A stretch of DNA of 64,000 nucleotides, from the NCBI RefSeq assembly GCF_003610355.1, contig NZ_RAPY01000002.1:496001-560000 (forward strand), in the 5' to 3' direction. The position numbers and the translations under genes were made by a program. The first letter of the stretch is position 1. The number at the start of each line of letters is the position of its first letter. This document shows positions 26,892-34,702 of the stretch, piece by piece. The stretch comes from Sphingobacterium detergens. Lineage in GTDB: Bacteria; Bacteroidota; Bacteroidia; Sphingobacteriales; Sphingobacteriaceae. The notes beneath the pieces were generated by a model. That model ran no database searches. It was not told the DNA's origin and worked only from the letters and a program-made list of their open reading frames with translations.

Positions 26892-27734
26892 ATGGTAATA
26901 ACCGATACAAATAATACCTATACAATATTGTCTACGATTATTGAGGATATCTTAGACAAAAAACCCATTAGTACATTGGTGGAAGATTATGTTTCAACTG
27001 TTCTTTCCAGGAGCGAATTTAATTTTGAAGGCGGCGTCCTCGGACTTGGCTGGCTGATTGCATTTCTACTTAATAGAGATTTTCTAGTAGGAGAAGAGGA
27101 TGAAATACTTGAAGACTTTGATGATCAAATTTATAAACTGACTATAAAAGAAGTTCTCTCAGCACAGCCAAACGTTGATACATTATTAGATTTTATGTCT
27201 TATTACCAATTGAGGATCAATCCCAAATCTATTACCGCTCCATATTATCGTCGATTTACACATTTTGAATGTATAAAATTAATTATTCAACGCTTGAATC
27301 AATACCTAACAGAGGAAAAAGGTGATGATGTAGAAGCTAAATTGAACATTGTACTTCGATATAGTTATCTGTCCGGAACAACTGTTTCGGAGAGTTTATT
27401 TGAAAACGAATTTTATAAAACTGTTGAGGAAATCCTTGATTTTATAGAAAAGGAAGATACAGCGCAAATCCCACATTCAGTTCTACCCAAATTATACGTT
27501 TGTGTGCATCAGTATAATAATGATTTTTGGAAAAATAAGATAAGGCGAAAATTGAAGGATATACCTTATAGTTATACATCTAAAATATGGAATTCTGTTA
27601 TTGCCGATTGGAAAGACAACTATATCAGTATTCCACACTCTGGTTTATTTTTAGATAATAATGAGCGGGGTAAATTTCTAGTTTATCTTTTTTCAAATTT
27701 CAAAAATGTTCAGATTACCTATGCAAACAATTGA
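26892..27734 (+). CDS. LanC-like-fold or helical protein of unknown function
   Basis: 280 residues, all-helical by appearance. The phrase FNFEGGVLGLGWLIAFLLNRDF (about 35-56) resembles the first inner helix of LanC-like proteins, but the zinc ligands of LanC (WCxG, CHG) are absent, so cyclase activity is unlikely. It follows the glycosyltransferase-like gene by three bases, exactly as the protein at 59111 follows the paralogue at 57510, so the two form a conserved pair. It could be a partner or chaperone for the transferase. The last 14 bases overlap the GT2 start. Confidence 0.5.
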   Translation: MVITDTNNTYTILSTIIEDILDKKPISTLVEDYVSTVLSRSEFNFEGGVLGLGWLIAFLLNRDFLVGEEDEILEDFDDQIYKLTIKEVLSAQPNVDTLLDFMSYYQLRINPKSITAPYYRRFTHFECIKLIIQRLNQYLTEEKGDDVEAKLNIVLRYSYLSGTTVSESLFENEFYKTVEEILDFIEKEDTAQIPHSVLPKLYVCVHQYNNDFWKNKIRRKLKDIPYSYTSKIWNSVIADWKDNYISIPHSGLFLDNNERGKFLVYLFSNFKNVQITYANN

Positions 27735-28650
27735 AATTTCCATTGTGATCCCATTGTACAATAATCGGAAGTATGTCGAAAAAACGATCGAAAGTATTCA
27801 GCAGCAGACTTTAGTCTGCTGGCATTGTTTCATTATTGATGACGGTTCAACAGATGGAGGAAGGCAGATCGTCGAAGATAAGATACAAGACGACTTGCGG
27901 TTTTCATTATTTAAAAGAGAAGAATACTCTTCTCACAAAGGTGCAAACGTGTGTCGTAATTTAGGACTGTCCTTTTTGAAGTCGGCATATGTGATGTTTG
28001 TTGATGCTGATGATTATTTGTCTAACAATTGCTTACAGAATAGGCTAGCTTATATAAAGGAGTATGGCGGTTTTGATCTATATATCTTTAAGACAGCATT
28101 TATTGACACAGAGGAGCGAATCAGAGGGGAGTTTAAAGTCTTGGATCAGGATATCCAACGTTTGATTGTAAATCTGGTAAAACATAAAATACCTTGGCAT
28201 ACAATGTCCGGAGTTTGGCGTGTTGGTTTTTTAAAAGCAATTGGCGGCTGGAACGAGCAGTATGAAAGGTTGCAAGATGTAGAACTCAATCTGAGGGCAT
28301 TATTAAATAATCCTAAAATAAAGTATGCGCATCTTTCAATAGATAGTTTTTATAGGTATGATAATCTGACAATTGAAAAGCAGAAAGCTGCAAGAATGGG
28401 GTTTTGCAGATTAACAAAGGATTATTATAAACAATTTCTTTCCTCTGCAATTTTGAATAAACACAATAAATCTAAAGTAAATAGCGAATTTCAGAAGCTT
28501 ATTGAACGTCAGCTCGTACATTATCTCTATAACGAGACAGAGAAAGATCCCAAATGGGAATCCCTATACTTAGATACATTATGTGCGCTGGAAGTATCAA
28601 AATCTGATATCGAATCTGTAAACAAAATCTTTGATAAATTTCAACTATAA
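27721..28650 (+). CDS. Glycosyltransferase family 2
   Basis: Inverting GT-A glycosyltransferase. The N-terminus has ISIVIPLYNNRKYVEKTIESI, the nucleotide-binding DDGSTDGG and the metal-binding VDADDYLS, followed by the acceptor-side loop GGWNEQYERLQDVELNLRAL. ATG 27721 (MQTIEISIVIPLYN) gives the usual family start, although ATG 27706 is in frame. It overlaps the preceding gene by 14 bases, so it is translationally coupled. In this locus the likely acceptor is a precursor peptide or a sugar already on it. Confidence 0.92.
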   Translation: MQTIEISIVIPLYNNRKYVEKTIESIQQQTLVCWHCFIIDDGSTDGGRQIVEDKIQDDLRFSLFKREEYSSHKGANVCRNLGLSFLKSAYVMFVDADDYLSNNCLQNRLAYIKEYGGFDLYIFKTAFIDTEERIRGEFKVLDQDIQRLIVNLVKHKIPWHTMSGVWRVGFLKAIGGWNEQYERLQDVELNLRALLNNPKIKYAHLSIDSFYRYDNLTIEKQKAARMGFCRLTKDYYKQFLSSAILNKHNKSKVNSEFQKLIERQLVHYLYNETEKDPKWESLYLDTLCALEVSKSDIESVNKIFDKFQL

Positions 28651-28656
28651 CTTTTT

Positions 28657-29823
28657 ATGAAAAATGTATTTTATAAATTTTTTATTGTGATTAATTTATT
28701 GACCATTTCTGCGTTAGTTTATGGACAAGACCTTAAAAATAGGTTGGTATTAAACTTTCACGATGGTCCTAATTTGGACAGTCTATCAATGGAAATCAGG
28801 ACTCTTGAAAATGTTAAATATATCTTTTCAGCGGACATATCGGATAAATCAAAATATATTTTTGAATATCCCAAGCGTCTTTATGATTCCATCAGTCAGA
28901 TAGATCTAGGCTTTTATGACGAGAAATATGCTGTAAAAAATTACATTGGGTTTAGTATGCCATTTAAAGAGGATACGGTAACGTGTGCAGGCTGCCTCTT
29001 CTCCAATAAAGATATTGTTTTGGATCTTACTTATCTAACAACGGATGTATATCCCAATAGCATCCGGATCAATCCGAGCACTGGAAGTATGGAAAGAGTA
29101 ACAGCAAAGCGCCATCTCTATTCACCGAATGATATCGATGCCGAATTGCTCATTTCGGCTGTTTCCATGGAGTCTGGTTTTTCCATGTTTAACAGGTCAC
29201 CCAAAAATAAGGGAAAGACTTACGCGACGATGCTGGATGAGGGGTTAAACTTGATTCAAATGTTTCCAAATTCCAGTACATTGTTGAAAAAGTTATTTTC
29301 AACATTAAATTTTTATAAAGAGTCAACTGATATTAAACCACTTTTTGATGCTTTTGATTCAGATATTCAATCTAACCCTACCGGACAGCAAATCAGGAGA
29401 TATCTAGAAGCCAAGTTTGATAATTTATCGTTAATTAATACATCTACCCGGAAAACTGAGAAAGTTATTCCAGACAAATCCCGGGCAACGTTATTGATAT
29501 TTTCCGCCTCCTGGTGTATTCCATGCCATCAGATGATTCCTTTGGTTAATCAGCTTTATGGACAGACAAAAGAAAAATTAGACATTATCTATATTTCAAT
29601 TGATGAACCCCAAACAGAAAAACTATGGCAGCAGATGATCTACGATGGAACCATTATTTACCGTAGCTTATCGGCGATGGATAACGTGAAAGATGTTAAA
29701 AGAAATTATCTGGTTGATCTAATTCCCTTTAGCTATATCGTAGGAGCAGATGGAAAATATCGATCTATAAATATCCGCAAAAAAGATGCATACGAGCAAC
29801 TTGTGACCAATTATGGTCAATAA
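28657..29823 (+). CDS. Periplasmic TlpA-like thioredoxin-fold protein 2
   Basis: 388 residues: signal peptide (VINLLTISALVYGQ), an unrecognised N-terminal region of about 255 residues, and a thioredoxin domain with SASWCIPCHQM (Cys287, Cys290). It is a diverged paralogue of the 24233 product; both share the CxxCLFSN/CISCFYSP-like segment around residue 100, giving a second cysteine pair (CAGC here, CISC there). Each is linked to one precursor gene, so each thioredoxin may serve a particular precursor. It precedes precursor B by 137 bases. Confidence 0.87.
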   Translation: MKNVFYKFFIVINLLTISALVYGQDLKNRLVLNFHDGPNLDSLSMEIRTLENVKYIFSADISDKSKYIFEYPKRLYDSISQIDLGFYDEKYAVKNYIGFSMPFKEDTVTCAGCLFSNKDIVLDLTYLTTDVYPNSIRINPSTGSMERVTAKRHLYSPNDIDAELLISAVSMESGFSMFNRSPKNKGKTYATMLDEGLNLIQMFPNSSTLLKKLFSTLNFYKESTDIKPLFDAFDSDIQSNPTGQQIRRYLEAKFDNLSLINTSTRKTEKVIPDKSRATLLIFSASWCIPCHQMIPLVNQLYGQTKEKLDIIYISIDEPQTEKLWQQMIYDGTIIYRSLSAMDNVKDVKRNYLVDLIPFSYIVGADGKYRSINIRKKDAYEQLVTNYGQ

Positions 29824-29960
29824 TAAAAATACTATATAGATGAGTATCCGGTCGGTTGCAAACGATCGTATAGACAGTCGAGCAGCTGCTAACAAGCTCT
29901 CCTAATAAATAGCCTGGGAGATGTGGCTATTATACTTTTAATAATTATAAATCAAAAAAA

Positions 29961-30209
29961 ATGAAAAAAATTTCGTTGGCAAATCTAAATCTTAAAGAAA
30001 TAGAACAGCTTTCTAGAGGGCAGCTAAAGGATGTTCTTGGAGGATGGAATGGTGGTACTAGCCCAGAGACTAACCCCGTTACAGCAGATGAAAACGGATA
30101 TTGCCCAGTAAATGGATCTGGTGATGACTGGTGTTCGGGTTCATGCACGAATGGCGGAACTTCCGGCACATGTGTTAATGTTGAATCGAACGCCTGTGTA
30201 TGTCAATAA
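29961..30209 (+). CDS. Natural-product precursor B, double-glycine leader with six-Cys core
   Basis: 82-residue precursor. The leader (1-28) differs from precursor A at only two positions and ends in GG. The core begins WNGGTSPETNPVTADENGY and then has Cys48, 58, 62, 71, 79 and 81, pattern C-x9-C-x3-C-x8-C-x7-C-x-C, almost the same as A. CSGSC, GTC and ESN followed by C-x-C are shared. The cysteine frame is kept while most other core residues differ, as expected for a disulfide scaffold with variable loops. The Ser/Thr-rich linker before the first Cys could be glycosylated. Confidence 0.9.
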   Translation: MKKISLANLNLKEIEQLSRGQLKDVLGGWNGGTSPETNPVTADENGYCPVNGSGDDWCSGSCTNGGTSGTCVNVESNACVCQ

Positions 30210-30225
30210 TACATAGATAATCATT

Positions 30226-30270
30226 TAGCTGTTAGGCCAAAGGATATTAATCTTTTTGGTCTAATAGCTA
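30226..30270 (+). promoter_or_regulatory. Long hairpin after precursor B
   Basis: TAGCTGTTAGGCCAAA pairs with TTTGGTCTAATAGCTA (G-U pairs) over a 13-base loop. There is no U-run after it, so it is more likely an mRNA-stabilising or processing hairpin than a terminator. Its position mirrors the hairpin after precursor A. Confidence 0.5.
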
Positions 30271-30293
30271 GATGTATCAAAATCATTATATAT

Positions 30294-30989
30294 ATGACAT
30301 GTCCGTTTTGTTTTGGGATTCATACAGATCTTCTTCCGGTCGGAGTTGATCATCCTGTTATTGTTAGGAAGAAAATTATAGGTGCTGGCTATAGATTTGT
30401 GAAATGTCCAACATGTGGTTCCAAGGACCGGGACCGTTTGGTGTATACTTTTTTGGTTGATTATCTTGGTGTATTCAAAAAGCAATTTTCAATATTACAT
30501 ATTGCACCCGAAAAGGTAATTTTAAAAAGACTTACCGGTCATGTTTATGATTATGTTACCGGTGATATTGATTTATCACGTTATTCTAAAAGCGATAATA
30601 TTCGACAGACAGACCTGCTGAATACGGGGTTTTCTGATTGTAGATTTGATTTAATCATCTGTAATCATGTTTTAGAACATATCGTAGATGAGCAAAGAGC
30701 TTTACAAGAAATTAAACGGATACTTAGGGTAGGAGGTAGTGCCATCCTCCAAGTTCCAATATCACCTTTGCTTCAAATTACAGAGGAGGATCCTAAGATA
30801 ATAACCAATAAAGATAGACTTGAACATTTTGGTCAGCATGATCACGTCAGACTGTATGGAATAGATTATGAGGATCGTTTGAAGAAGATAGGATTCAAAC
30901 TACAGTCATTCTCTCTGTTTGAAAAATACCCAAATTTTGGCTTAAATCCAGAGGAGAAACTTTACCTGGCGAGCAAATCCGACGATTAA
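30294..30989 (+). CDS. Class I SAM-dependent methyltransferase with N-terminal zinc ribbon
   Basis: 231 residues. An N-terminal metal-binding pair of CxxC motifs (Cys3/Cys6 and Cys38/Cys41) is followed by a methyltransferase-11-like fold: SILHIAPEK in place of a classic glycine motif I, the acidic TGDIDLSRY, FDLIICNHVLEHI near 122-134 and LRVGGSAILQVPISP. Relatives often accompany glycosyltransferase genes and act on sugars. Here it lies between precursor B and two glycosyltransferases, so methylation of an attached sugar or of the peptide is plausible. Substrate unknown. Confidence 0.85.
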   Translation: MTCPFCFGIHTDLLPVGVDHPVIVRKKIIGAGYRFVKCPTCGSKDRDRLVYTFLVDYLGVFKKQFSILHIAPEKVILKRLTGHVYDYVTGDIDLSRYSKSDNIRQTDLLNTGFSDCRFDLIICNHVLEHIVDEQRALQEIKRILRVGGSAILQVPISPLLQITEEDPKIITNKDRLEHFGQHDHVRLYGIDYEDRLKKIGFKLQSFSLFEKYPNFGLNPEEKLYLASKSDD

Positions 30990-31005
30990 AATACTGTTTT
31001 AAAGT

Positions 31006-31677
31006 ATGGAATTGATAGAGAATATTTTTATACCAACATATGTAGTCAATCTACGAAAACGAGTAGACAGATTGGCGCATATAAAGAGAGAATTTGCAGG
31101 TAGAGAAGAATTCAAGGTCACTTATATTGAGGCCGTCGAAGATACTATTGGTGCTTTAGGTTTATGGAAATCCTTAGTAAAGGTTATTCATGAAGCAAAA
31201 AATGCCGGGGATGAACTTATAATTTTCTGTGAGGACGATCATCAGTTTACAGCCAATTATAGTAAGCAAAAGCTATTTGAGATTATCCAGGAGGGGTATA
31301 AATTAAATGCTGAGCTGCTAATAGGAGGCTCGAGTGGAGGATTTAAGACTTCGCTGCCAGTTTCGGAAAATCTTTTGTGGGTACAAAGTTATTGTTCAAA
31401 TCAATTTTTGGTGATCTACAAACGATTTTTTGACATCATTCTTCAGAAGACGGATTTTGATCCTAAAAAGAAGGTTGACAATACAATTTCAGATTTAGCG
31501 CTCTCAAAGTTTGTCATTGTGCCTTACCTCTCCAATCAGAAATGTTTTTATTATTCAGATGTGACCATGTTTAACCAGTTGTATCCCGAAAATCAACTTG
31601 AGCGCTTTACTGAGGCCGAGCAAAATCTTGGTAAGATTATGAAAATCTATCAAATGTTCCGTTCAAAGCTAACATAA
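31006..31677 (+). CDS. Glycosyltransferase, family 25-like
   Basis: 223 residues. It opens with the GT25 phrase YVVNLRKRVDRLAHIKREF (about 12-30), followed by an IEAVED segment and the metal-binding ELIIFCEDDHQF near 69-80. GT25 includes LPS galactosyltransferases and collagen beta-galactosyltransferases. It starts 16 bases after the methyltransferase and ends 15 bases before the GT10 gene. The locus thus has at least three distinct classical transferases plus the novel one, enough to build a branched oligosaccharide. Confidence 0.75.
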   Translation: MELIENIFIPTYVVNLRKRVDRLAHIKREFAGREEFKVTYIEAVEDTIGALGLWKSLVKVIHEAKNAGDELIIFCEDDHQFTANYSKQKLFEIIQEGYKLNAELLIGGSSGGFKTSLPVSENLLWVQSYCSNQFLVIYKRFFDIILQKTDFDPKKKVDNTISDLALSKFVIVPYLSNQKCFYYSDVTMFNQLYPENQLERFTEAEQNLGKIMKIYQMFRSKLT

Positions 31678-31692
31678 TGTAAACTAAAAGCT

Positions 31693-32559
31693 ATGAAAAT
31701 CAGATTAACTACTTTTGCAAGACCAGATCAAGATCTGCTTTTTCGGTTCTCACACCGTTATCTACAGGGAAAAAATAAATGGAAAGATCTTGAGTTTGTT
31801 ACCGATGATCATTATGACCGTCTGGTGATATTGACTTTTCCTCATCAGCAGACACTTGAGAAAGGATACGATGAAAGTAAGAGTATTACTTTTATGACCG
31901 AATCCAGCCTTTCATCCTTTGCGCGGCAGCACCCCACCTCACGGATGATGAATGTGCATTTGCATTTGCCATTTTTTCCAGTCAATTTTTCGACTGATGG
32001 AGAATCAGATCGTGTTGATAAAACCGAGCTCCTATCGGCTGTAGTCAGTGAATTAGCTGGATTTCCTGGGCACAGAGCTCGTCTGGAATTCATTTTAGCA
32101 TTGGACAAAGTATTCAAGGACGGTTTCGATGTTTATGGACGTCCATCACATGGTAAGTTTTTTAATCTTCTAAATAATTATAAAGGGTATCTAAAAGATA
32201 AGTATGAAGGCTTATGGAGATATACCTACCATGTAGCTTGCGAAAACGCTTATGAAAATGGATATTTTACAGAGAAAATCGTAGATCCCATTATTACAGA
32301 ATCATTGTGTTTCTACGCAGGATGTCCTAATCTTGCAGATTATATTAATCCAAAAGCGTTTGTTCGGATTGATCCTTATTGTATTGGTTCATCTTTGGAA
32401 ACCATTATTGCATCTGTAAGAGACAATATATGGGCAAAGAGAGTGCCCTATATCTTACAGGAAAAAAGACGCTTTCTGACCGATCTTCATCCTATGAACA
32501 TGATCTGGATGGCGGTGCATGATAAAGACATGGGTAAATTATATAATAGCTCGTTGTGA
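31693..32559 (+). CDS. Glycosyltransferase family 10 (alpha-1,3/4-fucosyltransferase-like)
   Basis: 288 residues. The C-terminal donor-binding half carries the GT10 signature: FDVYGRPSHG near 139-148, YHVACENAYENGYFTEKIVDP near 178-198 with the FTEKI core, and SLCFYAGCPNLADYINPKAFV. GT10 enzymes use GDP-L-fucose and add fucose in alpha linkage. The N-terminal half is short and diverged, as for small bacterial enzymes. An alpha-L-fucosidase gene follows about 500 bases downstream. Fucose donor is inferred from the family; other deoxysugars are possible. Confidence 0.85.
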   Translation: MKIRLTTFARPDQDLLFRFSHRYLQGKNKWKDLEFVTDDHYDRLVILTFPHQQTLEKGYDESKSITFMTESSLSSFARQHPTSRMMNVHLHLPFFPVNFSTDGESDRVDKTELLSAVVSELAGFPGHRARLEFILALDKVFKDGFDVYGRPSHGKFFNLLNNYKGYLKDKYEGLWRYTYHVACENAYENGYFTEKIVDPIITESLCFYAGCPNLADYINPKAFVRIDPYCIGSSLETIIASVRDNIWAKRVPYILQEKRRFLTDLHPMNMIWMAVHDKDMGKLYNSSL

Positions 32560-32822
32560 TAAAGAGATTTCCTCATTATAAGCAGATGGACGTGATGGAT
32601 TGCGGTGCTACATGTCTTCGAATGATGTTTAAATTTTATGGACAGACGATTTCAATTCATAAAATCAGAAAACTATGCCAGACCACAAAAAACGATGTCA
32701 AGCTATTAGAAATTAGTGAAGCTGCAGAAAAATTAGGTTTTCGGACTTATAGTGTACGATTAAGTTTGGATCAGTTAACACAGATTGAACTTCCTTGTAT
32801 ACTGCATTGGAATCAAAATTAA
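32556..32822 (+). pseudogene. Truncated C39 peptidase domain of a peptidase/ABC exporter
   Basis: 88 residues starting with GTG overlapping the stop of the GT10 gene. The N-terminus KQMDVMDCGATCLRMMFKFYG has the catalytic Cys16 of C39 peptidases, but the frame stops at HWNQN, exactly where complete proteins continue with HFVVV containing the catalytic His. The complete relative at 60146 has Cys15, His88 and Asp104 and then the ABC transporter. Membrane and ATPase domains are missing here, and the following 230 bases (32823-33054) show no remnant I can recognise. Catalytically dead; a leader-binding role is possible but a decayed exporter is likelier. Confidence 0.85.
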
Positions 32823-33054
32823 TCCCTTAAATAGAAGGAGATCAGTCAAGGATCTTCTGGACTTAAATATGATAAGGATTTAATTACAAAGACGTCTCAT
32901 AATAGTAGTAACGATGGAATGTGGATCGAGAAGCGAAGTTTTGGAGATATCGTTTCATAAATACTATATCGTCTGCTTAAAAAGTAGTAGTAGACTTAAA
33001 TACTGCTAAGAACATGGTTGATTTTACTATTAATATTTAAATATTTTTTACAAA

Positions 33055-34563
33055 ATGAAAAAAAGCAAGCACATAATTATTTTGATATTGGCTATTTTAT
33101 TCCAACAAGGGATTATAAAGGCACAGTGGACAGACAAAAGAGAGAAACCCACCATACATATTGAAGTTAAATTTGGGACGATTACTAAACCGAACAGGAA
33201 TGATTCCGCGATGGTTGCTTTTCGAAACTATGGACTAGGGCAATTTATTCATTGGGGATTATATGCTATACCAGGGAACGAATGGAATGGCATAAGTGCA
33301 AGGCAAGGTGCCGCTGCCTCTGAATGGATACGTTCTTGGGGTGGGCCGACCGCGCCCAAAAATTGGACGGAGACTTATGACAATTTATATAAACAATTTA
33401 ATCCGAAAAACTTTAATGCAAAGCAATGGGCGAAGCGTTCGAAGGAAATGGGCGCTAAATATGTGATTTTTACTACCAAACATCATGATGGATTTTGCTT
33501 ATGGCCTTCTAAATATTCAGATTATACAATTGCCAGTAGTCCATATAAAAAAGACATTGTCAAGCAAGTCGTGGATGCTTATTCTGAGCAAGGCATAGAC
33601 GTCTATTTATATTTTTCAGTTGAGGAATGGAATAATAAGGACTATGTCAAAAGCATTCCGAAAACTGCCGATGAAAAAGCTAGGTTTAATCGTTTTTTAG
33701 AATATACAAGGAACCAGTTATTGGAACTGCAAACAAATTATCCCCAAATAAAAGGGTTTTGGTTTGATGGCACCTGGGATCCATCTTGGATAAATTCTTA
33801 CGGGTTTACTTACAATTTAGAGAAAGAGTTGAGAAATAATAATCCAAATTTAATAATTGGCTCTCGTTTTCGAAATGATGAGCATGGCAGTCGACATTTT
33901 GATTCAAATGGCATGTTATTAGGTGACTATGAGCAAGGGTGGGAACGGAAAATGCCTGCGAATATCGATATAATTGGCGGAAATGATTGGGACTGTGTTA
34001 TGACCATCCCTCCAAACGGATGGGGACATATCAAGAATACGGAGGGGATGTATTTAAAAACAACAGATGACATTATCGATTTATTGATGAGATCTCGTTC
34101 GATGAATGGTAATTTTGTTCTAAATTTCGGTCCGGACGAAAATGGGAACATGAGTAAATACGAGAATAAACTTATAACAGATTTGGGAAAATGGACTAAA
34201 GCCAACACCGACGCTATTTATGAAGTCAATCACTTCCCTTTGGAAAGTGGATATGGCTACTATACTATCAATAAAACCGATTCAACTTCGCTATTCTTGA
34301 CAGTAATTAATAGACCGATGAACGGAATATTGAGACTTGCCTTTCCAAAAAGTTCTAAATTAGTTCCTTTGTCAGCTTCTTTGTTAGATAATAAACATAA
34401 TTTAATTCTGAAAAACGCGAATATTGGTTTTGATAGAGATAAAAATATATATTTCGACATCATTATTCCAAAGAATTTGAAATATAAAAGAGCGTTCGTG
34501 ATTAAAATAAAATTAGGTCAATCAAATATTTTAGAGAATAAATTAATGGATGCAAAAATTTAA
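33055..34563 (+). CDS. Secreted alpha-L-fucosidase, GH29
   Basis: 502 residues: signal peptide (IIILILAILFQQGIIKAQ) then a GH29 catalytic domain. Signatures are GLGQFIHWGLYAIPGNEW near 62-79, FTTKHHDGFCLWPSKYSDYTI near 137-157, and the nucleophile Asp238 in GFWFDGTWD. The family removes terminal alpha-L-fucose by retention. No other glycan-degradation gene is near; instead it follows a fucosyltransferase-containing natural-product locus in the same direction. Length is somewhat short of GH29 enzymes with extra C-terminal modules. Link to the peptide product is inference. Confidence 0.92.
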   Translation: MKKSKHIIILILAILFQQGIIKAQWTDKREKPTIHIEVKFGTITKPNRNDSAMVAFRNYGLGQFIHWGLYAIPGNEWNGISARQGAAASEWIRSWGGPTAPKNWTETYDNLYKQFNPKNFNAKQWAKRSKEMGAKYVIFTTKHHDGFCLWPSKYSDYTIASSPYKKDIVKQVVDAYSEQGIDVYLYFSVEEWNNKDYVKSIPKTADEKARFNRFLEYTRNQLLELQTNYPQIKGFWFDGTWDPSWINSYGFTYNLEKELRNNNPNLIIGSRFRNDEHGSRHFDSNGMLLGDYEQGWERKMPANIDIIGGNDWDCVMTIPPNGWGHIKNTEGMYLKTTDDIIDLLMRSRSMNGNFVLNFGPDENGNMSKYENKLITDLGKWTKANTDAIYEVNHFPLESGYGYYTINKTDSTSLFLTVINRPMNGILRLAFPKSSKLVPLSASLLDNKHNLILKNANIGFDRDKNIYFDIIIPKNLKYKRAFVIKIKLGQSNILENKLMDAKI

Positions 34564-34702
34564 AGTTGTCTTCAGTTACGGTTAGTATTGTAGCGGTGAA
34601 ACAATCATTTAATGCTTGAAAAAGCAAAATAGAGAAGCTAAGCTGTATTATTTAAATAATTAATCGATGAAAAAAATATTTCTTTTTATCTTATATTAGC
34701 GC

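Noticed and set aside
26892..27734. Functional lanthionine cyclase in the first natural-product locus
   Set aside because: Zinc ligands are absent and there is no dehydratase to provide dehydro-residues.
32823..33054. Remaining ABC-transporter sequence after the C39 stub
   Set aside because: I could not see transmembrane or ATPase motifs in any frame; the stub seems to be all that remains.
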